A stretch of 64,000 nt of DNA from an uncultured Faecalibacterium sp. (GCA_934503275.1 CAKSVD010000003.1:62001-126000); one strand, 5' to 3'. Shown: positions 15,702 through 23,932, numbered from the stretch's first letter. A program made the numbers and translations. The notes: generated by a model from the letters alone, not told the origin.

Positions 15702-15723
15702 GCATAAGGAAAGGCACATTGGT

Positions 15724-16641
15724 ATGAAAATCATTGTCACAGGCTGCAAGGGGCAGCTGGGCACAGAGCTGCTCAAGCAGCTGCAGGAGGGCCGCAGCGA
15801 GCTGGGCCCTATCCCTGAAAAGCTGCTCAACGCTACGGTGATCCCGGTGGATCTGCCGGAACTGGATATCTCCAACTACAAGATGGTGGATGAGTTCGTG
15901 CGGCGCAACCGCCCGGATATCATCATCAACTGCGCCGCCTACACCAACGTGGACGGGTGCGAGGTGCACCACGACGATGCCTTTAAGGCAAATGCCCTTG
16001 GCCCCCGCAATCTGGCGCAGGCTGCCGAAAAGACCGGCGCACGGCTGGTGCACGTTTCCACCGACTATGTGTTCTCCGGCCGGGAGAACGGCGGCATCCC
16101 GCAGGATGAAGCCACCCTGCCCGGGCCCATCAGCGCCTACGGCTCTACCAAGCTTATGGGCGAAAAGTATGTGGAGCGGTTCTGCCACCGTCACTTCATC
16201 GTGCGCACCGCGTGGTTGTATAGCTACTACGGCAAAAACTTTGTCAAGACCATCGTGAACGCGGGCAAAAAGTTCGGCAAGCTGGAGGTGGTCAACGACC
16301 AGTGCGGCAACCCCACCAATGCTGCCGACCTCGCCCACGAGATTTTGCAGCTGTGCGTGACCCACGAGTACGGTTTGTATCACTGCACCGGCGAGGGCAT
16401 CTGCTCGTGGTACGATTTTGCTGCCGAGATCATCCGCCTTTCCGGCGTGGAGGCTACCGTGTCCCCCTGCACCAGCGAGGAGTACAAGGCAAAGCACCCG
16501 GACAGCGCCGACCGCCCCAAGTGGAGCGCACTGGACAACCGGATGCTGCGCTGCACCGTGGGCAACGATGTCCGCGACTGGAAGGACGCTCTGGCCTGCT
16601 TCTTCGCCCACTGGGACGGCGAAAACGGCATGAAGGGCTGA
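15724..16641 (+). CDS. rfbD: dTDP-4-dehydrorhamnose reductase
   Basis: This SDR enzyme does the last step to dTDP-L-rhamnose using NAD(P)H. The Rossmann motif GCKGQLG is at residues 7-13, STDYVFSG near 112, and YGSTKLMGE holds the Tyr-x-x-x-Lys pair near 139. The length of 305 aa is slightly above the usual 285-300. It lies in the rfbA-rfbD-X-rfbB cluster. No rfbC (epimerase) is seen in the window. Confidence 0.95.
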   Translation: MKIIVTGCKGQLGTELLKQLQEGRSELGPIPEKLLNATVIPVDLPELDISNYKMVDEFVRRNRPDIIINCAAYTNVDGCEVHHDDAFKANALGPRNLAQAAEKTGARLVHVSTDYVFSGRENGGIPQDEATLPGPISAYGSTKLMGEKYVERFCHRHFIVRTAWLYSYYGKNFVKTIVNAGKKFGKLEVVNDQCGNPTNAADLAHEILQLCVTHEYGLYHCTGEGICSWYDFAAEIIRLSGVEATVSPCTSEEYKAKHPDSADRPKWSALDNRMLRCTVGNDVRDWKDALACFFAHWDGENGMKG

Positions 16642-16685
16642 GAAAAAACTGAAAATACCCCCTGCGGAAGAACTGAGGATGTATC

Positions 16686-17153
16686 ATGTTTGATGCGATT
16701 TTTAGCAGATCTGTCAAGATATTAAAGATCTTTGCAAAGGTGCAGTGTGTGCTGGCCTTTGTGCTTGCAGCCATGCTGTGCGGCTCGGTCCATGAAATGC
16801 TGAAGCCCATTAACCGGTTTTCAGCCATCGTGCTGGGGCTGGTGGTCGCCGTGGTGTTCTGGGTGCTGCAAATGTTCCTTGCATGGGCACTGTACGCCTT
16901 TGCGGAACTGGTGGAGTACACCAAAGCCACCCACAAGGAGCTCAGCAACATGAGCGAGGGTCTGGCACGGTACACCCAAGCCACCTACGAGGAGATCCAC
17001 AGCATGAACCAAGGGCTGGAGGCATACACCAGGGCCATGGGCAAGGCCATGAACAGCATGAACAAAAACCTCTACCTTGTGGCAAAGTATTGCTGCGCCG
17101 AGGAGGGACGCGCCCGCGCCGCAGCCCGTCCGCAGTCCGGGAACAACAACTGA
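16686..17153 (+). CDS. Small two-helix membrane protein with periodic soluble tail, 155 aa
   Basis: ATG lies 8 bases after GAGGAT. Two membrane helices (about residues 14-36 and 46-75) are followed by a helical tail in which similar blocks recur: EYTKATHKELSNMSEGL, RYTQATYEEIHSMNQGL and AYTRAMGKAMNSMNKNL, a 17-residue period. It is placed between rfbD and rfbB, so it is co-transcribed with sugar-nucleotide enzymes. Family unknown. It could organise a membrane-bound glycan complex, but this is inference. Confidence 0.7.
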   Translation: MFDAIFSRSVKILKIFAKVQCVLAFVLAAMLCGSVHEMLKPINRFSAIVLGLVVAVVFWVLQMFLAWALYAFAELVEYTKATHKELSNMSEGLARYTQATYEEIHSMNQGLEAYTRAMGKAMNSMNKNLYLVAKYCCAEEGRARAAARPQSGNNN

Positions 17154-17173
17154 ATAAAGAGGAAAACTGACCT

Positions 17174-18238
17174 ATGAAAACCTATCTGATCACCGGCTGC
17201 GCCGGTTTTATTGGTTCCAACTTTGTGCACTATATGCTCAAAAAATACCCGGAGATCCTGCTGGTCAATCTGGATAAGCTGACCTACGCAGGCAATCTGG
17301 AAAACCTGAAGGACGTGGAGGGCGACCCCCGCCATGTGTTCGTGCAGGGCGATATCTGCGATAAGGAACTGGTGGAGAGCCTGTTTGCAAAGTACGATTT
17401 CGACTACGTCATCAACTTTGCCGCCGAGAGCCATGTGGACCGCTCCATCAAGAACCCCGAGATCTTTGTGCAGAGCAATGTGATGGGCACCGTCAACCTG
17501 CTGCAGCGCGCCAAGGAGGCATGGTACGACGCCGATGCCAAGACTTGGAAGGAAGGCAAGAAGTACCTGCAGGTGTCCACCGATGAGGTGTACGGCGCTC
17601 TGGGTGCGGACGGCTTCTTTATGGAGACCACGCCGCTGTGCCCCCACAGCCCCTACTCCTCCTCCAAGGCCAGCGCCGATATGTTCGTCATGGCCTTCCA
17701 CGACACCTACGGTATGCCGGTGAACATTACCCGCTGCTCCAACAACTACGGCCCCTACCAGTTCCCGGAGAAGCTGATCCCCCTGATGATCAACAACGTC
17801 AAGCACCACAAGCAGCTGCCCGTCTACGGCGACGGTATGCAGATCCGCGACTGGCTGTATGTGGAGGATCACTGCAAGGCCATCGACATGGTGGCCAACG
17901 GCGGCAAGATCGGCGAGGTGTACAACGTGGGCGGCCACAACGAGCGCCCCAACATCTTCATCGTCAAGACCATCATCAACCAGCTGCACGACCGTCTGCA
18001 GGACGAGGGCATCAGCGAGGAGCTGATCAAGCACGTCGCCGACCGTCTGGGTCACGACCGCCGCTACGGCATCGACCCCACCAAGATCAAGAATGATCTG
18101 GGCTGGTATCCCGAAACTCCCTTTGAGAAGGGCATCGTGCTGACCATTGACTGGTACCTGAACCACGAGGAGTGGATGAACCACGTCACCAGCGGCGACT
18201 ACCAGAACTACTATCAGGATATGTACAAGAATAAGTAA
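17174..18238 (+). CDS. rfbB: dTDP-glucose 4,6-dehydratase
   Basis: It converts dTDP-glucose to dTDP-4-keto-6-deoxyglucose with bound NAD+. The Rossmann motif TGCAGFIGSNF is at residues 7-17, VSTDEVYGAL near 135 holds the catalytic Thr-Asp-Glu, and YSSSKASAD near 161 is the Tyr-x-x-x-Lys. The length of 354 aa is normal. It is the last gene of the rhamnose cluster and a strong terminator follows. Confidence 0.96.
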   Translation: MKTYLITGCAGFIGSNFVHYMLKKYPEILLVNLDKLTYAGNLENLKDVEGDPRHVFVQGDICDKELVESLFAKYDFDYVINFAAESHVDRSIKNPEIFVQSNVMGTVNLLQRAKEAWYDADAKTWKEGKKYLQVSTDEVYGALGADGFFMETTPLCPHSPYSSSKASADMFVMAFHDTYGMPVNITRCSNNYGPYQFPEKLIPLMINNVKHHKQLPVYGDGMQIRDWLYVEDHCKAIDMVANGGKIGEVYNVGGHNERPNIFIVKTIINQLHDRLQDEGISEELIKHVADRLGHDRRYGIDPTKIKNDLGWYPETPFEKGIVLTIDWYLNHEEWMNHVTSGDYQNYYQDMYKNK

Positions 18239-18251
18239 CAGATTGTAAACC

Positions 18252-18297
18252 AAGCAAAAGCCGGACAGCCAATGGACTGTCCGGCTTTTGCTTTATT
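18252..18297 (+). terminator. Bidirectional terminator between rfbB and the P-loop kinase gene
   Basis: AAGCAAAAGCCGGACAG (18252-18268) pairs perfectly with CTGTCCGGCTTTTGCTT (18277-18293), followed by TATTT. The minus-strand kinase gene stops inside the end of the hairpin. Confidence 0.9.
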
Positions 18298-18886
18298 TAG
18301 TGGTGTCCACCACAAAATCCGCGCTTTCGGCAACGCCATACTGCGCAAAATAGCCTTCCTCCAGCGGCACCCACCGCGCGGCAAAATCCGCGTAACGTGC
18401 GCCCTCCCGCGCCTGTAAGCGCCGGGTCTGCTCGGCTTTTGTGCAGGTCACGAACACTCGCAGCGTTTCGTAGGGACGCAGCAGCGGGTGGTGACTGTAG
18501 CTGCCCTCTAAAATGACCAGCGGCTGCGCGGGTAGCTGCACCGGGGGCAGGTAAGCCCCCTCCCGGCAGCTATACGCCCGGTAGTCCACCGTCTGCCCTG
18601 CGTAGGCCGGGCGCAGGGCCTCGTCCCGCAGGCGGGTAAGGTCCATGTTGGCGCAGGGGGTGTGCGCCCAGTCCGGGCTGCGCTGCGCGGGCGGCAGATA
18701 GAAATCATCTGTGCGCAGCAGGGTGCAGCCGGTAAACTGCGCTGCCAGCGCGTTGGCAAGGGTTGTCTTGCCGCTGCCGCAGCGGCCGTCCAGCGCCAGC
18801 ACCAGCGGGCGGGTGGGCTTTTGCGCCAGCGCGGCGGCAACCAGCGCAGACAGGGTGTGCGCGGTGATGGGTGTGGGCATGGGCAT
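18293..18886 (-). CDS. Uridine-kinase-like P-loop nucleotide kinase, 197 aa
   Basis: The ATG follows AAGGAGG on the minus strand. Walker A is LDGRCGSGKTT (residues ~33-43), then LRTDDFYLPPAQR, the uridine/pantothenate kinase 'DDFY' motif, and LVILEGSYSHHP, the Walker B-like strand. It probably phosphorylates a nucleoside or other small metabolite. The substrate cannot be told. It is a single gene. Confidence 0.75.
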   Translation of the reverse strand: MPMPTPITAHTLSALVAAALAQKPTRPLVLALDGRCGSGKTTLANALAAQFTGCTLLRTDDFYLPPAQRSPDWAHTPCANMDLTRLRDEALRPAYAGQTVDYRAYSCREGAYLPPVQLPAQPLVILEGSYSHHPLLRPYETLRVFVTCTKAEQTRRLQAREGARYADFAARWVPLEEGYFAQYGVAESADFVVDTTK

Positions 18887-18982
18887 GGGTTTAGCCTCCT
18901 TGGCAGGGTGCGCCCAAGGGGCAGACCCGAGAATACCCCAATTATATCATAACCGCCGCCGGAAGGGTAGCGCGAGTACTAT

Positions 18983-19016
18983 CTGAAGACTTCCCCCGTC
19001 CGGGGGAAGTCTTCAG
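18983..19016. repeat. Perfect 16-bp palindrome, REP-like
   Basis: CTGAAGACTTCCCCCG pairs with its exact complement across a 2-base centre. The C5/G5 core resembles the CTCCCCC/GGGGGAG cores of the repeats at 40.3 kb and 48.4 kb. No T-run follows on either side. Confidence 0.6.
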
Positions 19017-19070
19017 TCGGAAAAGGGTTTTGGTGTGGTTTGCCATAAATAACTTTTTTGCCGGAAAGGC

Positions 19071-19100
19071 TTGACACACCCCGCTGCGTTGTGGTACACT
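19071..19100 (+). promoter_or_regulatory. Promoter of the DUF3793 gene
   Basis: TTGACA (19071-19076) and TACACT (19095-19100) are 18 bases apart. AACTAACC (19116-19123) lies just after the expected start of transcription, and its inverse GGTTAGC lies at 19184-19190. Similar GGTTAG/CTAACC elements flank the feoA promoter, so iron-dependent control is plausible. Confidence 0.65.
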
Positions 19101-19139
19101 ACTGGCATTAGGAATAACTAACCATGTGAGACCCCACTG

Positions 19140-19175
19140 GCAGAGCCCGCAGACCGGGCGTGCTGCTTCTTTTTT
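19140..19175 (+). terminator. Early terminator in the DUF3793 leader
   Basis: GCAG plus GCCCG (19140-19149) pairs with CGGGC plus CTGC (19155-19166), followed by TTCTTTTTT. It lies between the promoter and the start codon at 19262, so transcription may be attenuated. The AACTAACC/GGTTAGC pair flanks it and could form an alternative structure. Confidence 0.6.
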
Positions 19176-19261
19176 GAAATGCTGGTTAGCTGCGTCTTAC
19201 TTATAACCGCCCGGCATCCGGGGTACACTGACCCTGACACCGCCGCCAAAGGAGAACCGCC

Positions 19262-19849
19262 ATGGAGCGTGATTTTGAGACCGTAATGATCGAACAATGT
19301 GCCCCGGTACTGGCGGGGCTGAAGCCTGCGGGGCTGTTCCGCTACGAAACGCGAAACCGTGCCGACCTTGCCCGGCGGGTGGTGGGCTGGAATGCCCAGC
19401 TGAACCCCAAGGGTCTGCAGGTGCGGGTGCTGCGGGGGTGCATTGCCACCCGGCAGTATCTGGTGTACGTCTACCGCGCTGCCAAGCTGCAAGCCGTGCT
19501 GGCAGATGCCGCCGTGCGCGGCTTTTTAGCCCGGGAGGGCTACCGTCTGCCGGAGGATGCAGCGGACTGCGGTGCCTTGCTTGACCAGCTCAGCCTGCGG
19601 CTGTGCTGCGCGGCGGAGGCAGCGGATTTTCCGCATGAGATCGGGGTATTTCTGGGCTATCCGCTGGAGGACGTTGTGGGCTTTATCCGGCACCGGGGCA
19701 AGTGCTTTACCTGCTGTGGGTGCTGGAAGTCCTACGGCGACCCCGCTGCTGCGCAGCAACACTTTGACCAGCTGGCCAAGTGCACGGCGGTGTATCTGCG
19801 GCTGTTCCACAGCGGCACGCCTATTTTAAAGCTAGCGGTGGCCGCCTGA
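19262..19849 (+). CDS. DUF3793 family protein, 195 aa
   Basis: ATG follows GGAGAACCGCC. The signature HEIGVFLGYPLEDVVGFI, then the Cys stretch KCFTCCGCWKSYGD, is typical of DUF3793. As far as I know, family genes are found next to flavodoxin or iron-related genes in anaerobic Firmicutes. The biochemical role is not known. The Cys cluster hints at metal or Fe-S binding. The gene has its own promoter, an early terminator and possible iron boxes shared with the feo locus 0.4 kb downstream. Confidence 0.85.
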   Translation: MERDFETVMIEQCAPVLAGLKPAGLFRYETRNRADLARRVVGWNAQLNPKGLQVRVLRGCIATRQYLVYVYRAAKLQAVLADAAVRGFLAREGYRLPEDAADCGALLDQLSLRLCCAAEAADFPHEIGVFLGYPLEDVVGFIRHRGKCFTCCGCWKSYGDPAAAQQHFDQLAKCTAVYLRLFHSGTPILKLAVAA

Positions 19850-19942
19850 AAAATTGATATTCTCTTTTCAAATACTCTCTTTTATCCTGGCAACTCTCCT
19901 ATGCATCCGACACAGGAGAGAGCGATCCTCCTTTTTACACAT

Positions 19943-19981
19943 GACCGCCCGGTGCAGCTTTGACCCCTGCGCCGGGCGGTC
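19943..19981 (+). terminator. Terminator-like hairpin after DUF3793
   Basis: GACCGCCCGG with GCA pairs with TGC and CCGGGCGGTC. The sequence after it is G-rich, not T-rich, so termination is uncertain. Confidence 0.5.
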
Positions 19982-20013
19982 GTGCGTTTGGGGGACGGCA
20001 CTCCCGCAGCGAT

Positions 20014-20051
20014 GACTGGGGGAGTTTAGCGCGTTAGCGCCTGAGAGGGTT
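20014..20051. repeat. Partial copy of the CTGAGAGGGTT-ended repeat
   Basis: It contains GACTGGGGGAG and then GCGCCTGAGAGGGTT. The latter matches the right end of the complete element at 40318-40443. Only one half is present. Confidence 0.6.
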
Positions 20052-20226
20052 CTTCTCCGTCACCCTGCCCTATAAAATGGCAAAACGCCCCCTAAAAATG
20101 TAAATATTGGCTAACTTTAACTCAAGAAATAGAGTTAGTTATTGATGATTTTGATAAAAATGTATGGCAATACCGGCATAAAATTTGTTTGTTCATATAA
20201 ACTAACTATGAGATATGAAAAATCTA

Positions 20227-20285
20227 TTGACAAGCTTGGTTAGCAGCAGTAAACTATCTACGCTGATAGTTACGGCTGACTAACC
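20227..20285 (+). promoter_or_regulatory. feo promoter with embedded inverted repeat (iron box candidate)
   Basis: TTGACA (20227-20232) and TAAACT (20250-20255) are 17 bases apart. A long inverted repeat starts inside the spacer: GGTTAG (20238-20243) pairs with CTAACC (20280-20285), with inner arms CAGC/GCTG and ACTATC/GATAGT. GGTTAG/CTAACC half-sites resemble DtxR/IdeR-type boxes. More copies lie just upstream (GGCTAAC near 20110, GAGTTAGTTA near 20132, AACTAAC near 20201). The DtxR-like gene at 23376 is the obvious candidate regulator. Confidence 0.65.
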
Positions 20286-20326
20286 ACCGCAGCATCACAT
20301 GATTTTTATGGAAGGGGAGCACAGCG

Positions 20327-20542
20327 ATGATGCCTTTGACAATGACAAAAGCAGGCGAGACCGTTACCATCCGCAGGATCAGCGGCAAGGACGAGGTGCG
20401 GCTGCATCTGGCCGAGCTGGGGTTCGTGGTGGGCAGCGAGGTGACCGTGGTCAATGAGATCGCGGGCAACCTGATCGTGCAGGTCAAGCAGAGCCGTCTG
20501 GCACTGGATAAGACCATGGCAAGCCGCATCATGGTGGCCTGA
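20327..20542 (+). CDS. feoA: FeoA-domain protein 1
   Basis: This 71-aa SH3-like protein has the FeoA pattern: KAGETVTIRRISGKDEVRLHLAELGFVVGSEVTVV, then NLIVQVKQSRLALDKTMASRI. FeoA proteins dock to FeoB and modulate ferrous iron uptake. A GGAAGGGGAG site precedes. It is the first gene of feoA-feoA-feoB and is separated from the second FeoA by 51 bases. Confidence 0.92.
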   Translation: MMPLTMTKAGETVTIRRISGKDEVRLHLAELGFVVGSEVTVVNEIAGNLIVQVKQSRLALDKTMASRIMVA

Positions 20543-20593
20543 GCAGCGCCTTCCCGGTGCTGCATGAAATAACGCAAGGGAGGAACGAGTACG

Positions 20594-20815
20594 ATGAAAA
20601 CACTGAAAGACGTAAAGGTGGGCGAGACCGCCACCGTGGCACGGCTGCACGGCGAAGGCCCGGTGAAGCGCCGCATCATGGATATGGGCATCACCAAGGG
20701 TGTGCAGATCTATGTGCGCAAGGTAGCGCCGCTGGGCGACCCTATGGAGTTGACCGTGCGCAACTACGAACTGAGCGTGCGCAAGGCCGACGCTGAGATG
20801 ATCGAAGTGGTCTGA
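20594..20815 (+). CDS. feoA: FeoA-domain protein 2
   Basis: This is a second, distinct 73-aa FeoA domain: VGETATVARLHGEGPVKRRIMDMGITKGVQIYV, then GDPMELTVRNYELSVRKADAEMI. It ends 29 bases before feoB. Two FeoA genes before one FeoB is common in Firmicutes; they may form a heteromeric cytosolic module. Confidence 0.93.
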   Translation: MKTLKDVKVGETATVARLHGEGPVKRRIMDMGITKGVQIYVRKVAPLGDPMELTVRNYELSVRKADAEMIEVV

Positions 20816-20844
20816 TAAGACCAAAGGGAGGAAAGGTATCCGCA

Positions 20845-23031
20845 ATGAGCATTAAAATTGCACTGGCCGGCAACCCGAACTGCGGCAAAACGACCCTGTT
20901 CAACAACCTGACCGGCTCCAACCAGTATGTGGGCAACTGGCCCGGCGTTACTGTGGAAAAAAAGGAAGGCAAACTCAAGGGCGACAAGGACGTGATCATT
21001 CAGGATCTGCCCGGCATCTACTCGCTGTCCCCCTACACGCTGGAGGAAGTCGTCTCCCGTACTTACCTTGTAAAGGAAAAGCCCGACGCCATCCTGAACA
21101 TCATCGACGGCACCAACATCGAGCGCAACCTCTACCTGACCACCCAGCTGATCGAGCTGGGTATCCCGGTGGTCATGGCTGTGAACATGATCGATCTGGT
21201 GCGCAAGAACGGCGACACCATCGACCTGAAGAAGCTGAGCGCAGAGTTGGGCTGTCAGGCAGTGGAGATCAGCGCCCTGAAGGGCGAGGGCACCGAGGCT
21301 GCCGCAAAGGCTGCGGTCGCCGCCGCCAAGGCCGCCAAGACCGGCGAACTGCCCCATGTGTTCACCGGCAGTGTGGAGCACGCCATTGCCCACATCGAAG
21401 AGTCCATTCAGGGCAAGGTGGATGACCGCTTCCTGCGCTGGTACGCCGTCAAGCTTTTCGAGCGTGATGACAAGGTCATGGGAGAGCTGAAGCTGGACAA
21501 GGATCTGATCGCTCACATCGACGAGCACATTCAAGACTGCGAAAAAGAGATGGATGACGATGCCGAGAGCATCATCACCAACCAGCGCTACGCCTACATC
21601 AACACCGTGGTGGGCAAGGCTGTCAAGAAGAAGGCCCGCGTGGAGCACCTGACCGTTTCCGATAAGATCGACCGGATCGTTACCAACCGTGTGCTGGCAC
21701 TGCCCATCTTCGCACTGGTCATGATCCTGATGTATTCGTTGTCCATGGGCACCTCCATTGCAGACGGCGGCTGGTCTATCGGCACCTTTGCAACTGACTG
21801 GACCAATGATGTGCTGTTCGGCGAGATCGTGCCGGGCGCACTGGGCGGCTTTTTGGAGAGCATCGGCGTGGCAGGCTGGCTGTACGGCCTGATCATGGAC
21901 GGCATCGTCGCCGGTGTCGGCGCAGTGCTGGGCTTTGTGCCGCAGATGCTGGTTCTGTTCTTCCTGCTGTCCATCCTGGAGGACATCGGCTATATGTCCC
22001 GTGTGGCCTTCATCATGGACCGTATCTTCCGCAAGTTCGGCCTTTCCGGCAAGAGCTTCATCCCCGTGCTGGTGGGTACCGGCTGCGGTGTGCCGGGCGT
22101 CATGGCTTCCCGTACCATCGAGAACGAGCGTGACCGCCGCATGACCATCATGACCACCTGCTTCATCCCCTGCGGCGCTAAGATGCCTATTATCGGCCTG
22201 ATCGCAGGTGCCATGTTCGGCGGCTCTCCGCTGGTTGCTGTTTCTGCTTACTTCATCGGCATGGCTGCCATCATCTGCTCCGGCATCATCCTGAAAAAGA
22301 CCAAGATCTTTGCCGGTGACCCCGCTCCCTTCGTTATGGAGCTGCCCGCTTACCATGTGCCTGCTTGGGGCAACGTGTTCCGTGCTACCTGGGAGCGCGG
22401 CTGGTCCTTCATCAAGCGTGCCGGTTCCGTCATTCTGCTTGCGACCGTCGTGCTGTGGTTCCTGCAGGGCTTTGGCTTCGAGAACGGTGCCTTCGGCATG
22501 GTCGAAGATCAGGACAACTCCGTTCTGGCTGCCATCGCCACCAAGATCGCATGGATCTTTGCACCTCTGGGCTTTGGCAACTGGAAAGCAACCGTCGCTT
22601 CCGTGTCCGGCCTGATCGCCAAGGAGAACGTCGTTGGTACCTTCGGCGTCCTGTATCACTTCGGCGGCGAGCTGTCTGAGAACGGCGACGAGATCTGGGC
22701 CGCTGTGGCACAGGATTACACTGCACTGTCTGCTTACGCCTTCATGATCTTCAACCTGCTGTGCGCTCCCTGCTTCGCAGCCATGGGCGCCATCAAGCGT
22801 GAGATGAACAACGGCAAGTGGACTGGTATCGCCATCGGCTATATGTGCCTGCTGGCTTACTGCTCTGCTCTGGTCGTGTACCAGATCGGCGGCCTGATCA
22901 CCGGTGAGGTGGGCTTCGGCCTGTTCAGCGTGGTGGCAATTGTGGTGCTGGCAGCGTTCATCTACCTGCTGGTGCGTCCCAATAAGTATGCGGGCAACAA
23001 CGAAGTCAAGATCGACGTGACCAAGATCTAA
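20845..23031 (+). CDS. feoB: Ferrous iron transport GTPase-permease FeoB
   Basis: This 728-aa protein carries an N-terminal G domain (GNPNCGKTTLFN at residues 8-19, DLPGIYSLSPYT as switch II, NMID as G4) with its helical GDI part. It continues with the Gate-type membrane domains, including GTGCGVPGVMASRTI and CFIPCGAKMPI, in which conserved Cys residues line the Fe2+ path. ATG follows GGGAGG. It imports Fe2+ in anaerobes. It ends 37 bases before the Cys-rich partner gene. Confidence 0.97.
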   Translation: MSIKIALAGNPNCGKTTLFNNLTGSNQYVGNWPGVTVEKKEGKLKGDKDVIIQDLPGIYSLSPYTLEEVVSRTYLVKEKPDAILNIIDGTNIERNLYLTTQLIELGIPVVMAVNMIDLVRKNGDTIDLKKLSAELGCQAVEISALKGEGTEAAAKAAVAAAKAAKTGELPHVFTGSVEHAIAHIEESIQGKVDDRFLRWYAVKLFERDDKVMGELKLDKDLIAHIDEHIQDCEKEMDDDAESIITNQRYAYINTVVGKAVKKKARVEHLTVSDKIDRIVTNRVLALPIFALVMILMYSLSMGTSIADGGWSIGTFATDWTNDVLFGEIVPGALGGFLESIGVAGWLYGLIMDGIVAGVGAVLGFVPQMLVLFFLLSILEDIGYMSRVAFIMDRIFRKFGLSGKSFIPVLVGTGCGVPGVMASRTIENERDRRMTIMTTCFIPCGAKMPIIGLIAGAMFGGSPLVAVSAYFIGMAAIICSGIILKKTKIFAGDPAPFVMELPAYHVPAWGNVFRATWERGWSFIKRAGSVILLATVVLWFLQGFGFENGAFGMVEDQDNSVLAAIATKIAWIFAPLGFGNWKATVASVSGLIAKENVVGTFGVLYHFGGELSENGDEIWAAVAQDYTALSAYAFMIFNLLCAPCFAAMGAIKREMNNGKWTGIAIGYMCLLAYCSALVVYQIGGLITGEVGFGLFSVVAIVVLAAFIYLLVRPNKYAGNNEVKIDVTKI

Positions 23032-23067
23032 TCAAACCGCATGACATTGTGAAAGGGTGTGTTTTGT

Positions 23068-23250
23068 ATGATGGAATTCCTCGCTGCAAATTTTAATCTG
23101 CCCACGATCATTGTGGCAGTCATCGTGTTTGGCGGTGTGGGCTGGATCACATGGCACTCCCACAAGCATGGCGGCGGCTGCAGTGGGTGCAGCGGCTGCG
23201 GCGAAGGCGGCTGCAATGGCAGCTGCAGCGGTTGCAGCGGCTGTCACTGA
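23068..23250 (+). CDS. FeoB-associated Cys-rich membrane protein, 60 aa
   Basis: ATG 23068 follows GAAAGGG. One membrane helix (about residues 9-29) is followed by a Gly/Cys tail with repeated CSGCSGC-type motifs, ending CSGCSGCH. This is the typical small FeoB-associated protein (DUF5320/FeoB-associated family). The Cys cluster probably handles iron at the inner membrane face. It belongs to the feo transcript, which ends at the next terminator. Confidence 0.88.
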   Translation: MMEFLAANFNLPTIIVAVIVFGGVGWITWHSHKHGGGCSGCSGCGEGGCNGSCSGCSGCH

Positions 23251-23270
23251 GCATTGAAATGATCCGCAAA

Positions 23271-23307
23271 GGGCGCGGGCTGAAACTCTCGGCTCGCGCT
23301 CTTTTTT
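23271..23307 (+). terminator. feo operon terminator
   Basis: GGGCGCGGGCT pairs with GGCTCGCGCTC with three G-U pairs (23271-23301), followed by six T residues. Confidence 0.85.
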
Positions 23308-23375
23308 AAGTAAAATAAAGTTAGCATATGATAACACCGGGCAGACCCCGGCGCGTAAAAAGGAGAGTGACCGGT

Positions 23376-23777
23376 ATGCAGCTGACCGCAGCGCATCTGC
23401 GCTATCTGCTGGCTATCTACGAGGTAAGCCGCACCCATCTGGACATCAGTTCCCGCAGCATTGCGGAAAAGCTGGGGGTGACAAAGCCCTCGGTGGTGCG
23501 CATTTTGAACCTGCTCATGGAGCAGGGCATGATCGTAAAGGAATACTACGGTAAAATTTACCTGACCGACCGCGGCATTTGGGTGGCAAAGCGGGTGCAG
23601 CAGGAACTGGACGCCATTCTGGCGCACTTCCCGCCGGTGAGCGGGGAACTGACCGGCGAGGAAAAGTGGAACGCCGCCCTTGCCATGACCAGCGCTTTGC
23701 CCCAGCGCCTTTTCACCGCCGACTATGAGCGGATGGTGGAGGGGGAGGAGACTTGCGCCGCAGCGCAGACGATTTGA
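23376..23777 (+). CDS. DtxR/MntR-family metal-dependent regulator, 133 aa
   Basis: ATG 23376 follows AAAAAGGAGAG. Residues 1-65 form the DtxR-type winged helix: RYLLAIYEVS, DISSRSIAEKLGVTKPSVVRILNLL, GMIVKEYYGKIYLTDRG. The C-terminal dimerisation part is short (full MntR is ~140 aa), and there is no SH3 domain. It probably senses Fe2+ or Mn2+ and represses the feo locus. AAAGTTAGCAT just upstream (near 23320) suggests self-control. Its last codons and stop overlap the end of a dispersed repeat. Confidence 0.8.
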   Translation: MQLTAAHLRYLLAIYEVSRTHLDISSRSIAEKLGVTKPSVVRILNLLMEQGMIVKEYYGKIYLTDRGIWVAKRVQQELDAILAHFPPVSGELTGEEKWNAALAMTSALPQRLFTADYERMVEGEETCAAAQTI

Positions 23778-23882
23778 AATGGCTTCCGCTGCGCTCTAGC
23801 CATAATCAGCGGAAAAATTATTTATAATTTCGCGTTTGTCGCGGCCTGCGGGCCGCTCCAAACGCTATTTTCACAGGAGGGG
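23768..23882 (-). repeat. Dispersed hairpin repeat, copy A
   Basis: It starts GACGATTTGA (containing the stop codon of the DtxR-like gene) and continues with the small stem GGCT/AGCC. It then has CAGCGGAAAAATTATTTAT, then a long hairpin built from GCGTTTG/CAAACGC and GGCC/GGCC around the loop TGCG, and ends TTTTCACAGGAGGGG. This copy lies reversed relative to copies B, D and E and faces copy B head-to-head. Confidence 0.8.
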
Positions 23883-23932
23883 CTGCAATGGTTAAATGGC
23901 GGTTTGAATTGCAAATGCAGTTGACCGTTACG

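Noticed and set aside
20764..22659. 631-aa antisense frame opposite feoB
   Set aside because: It lies entirely within feoB on the other strand, shows no motif and is explained by codon bias.
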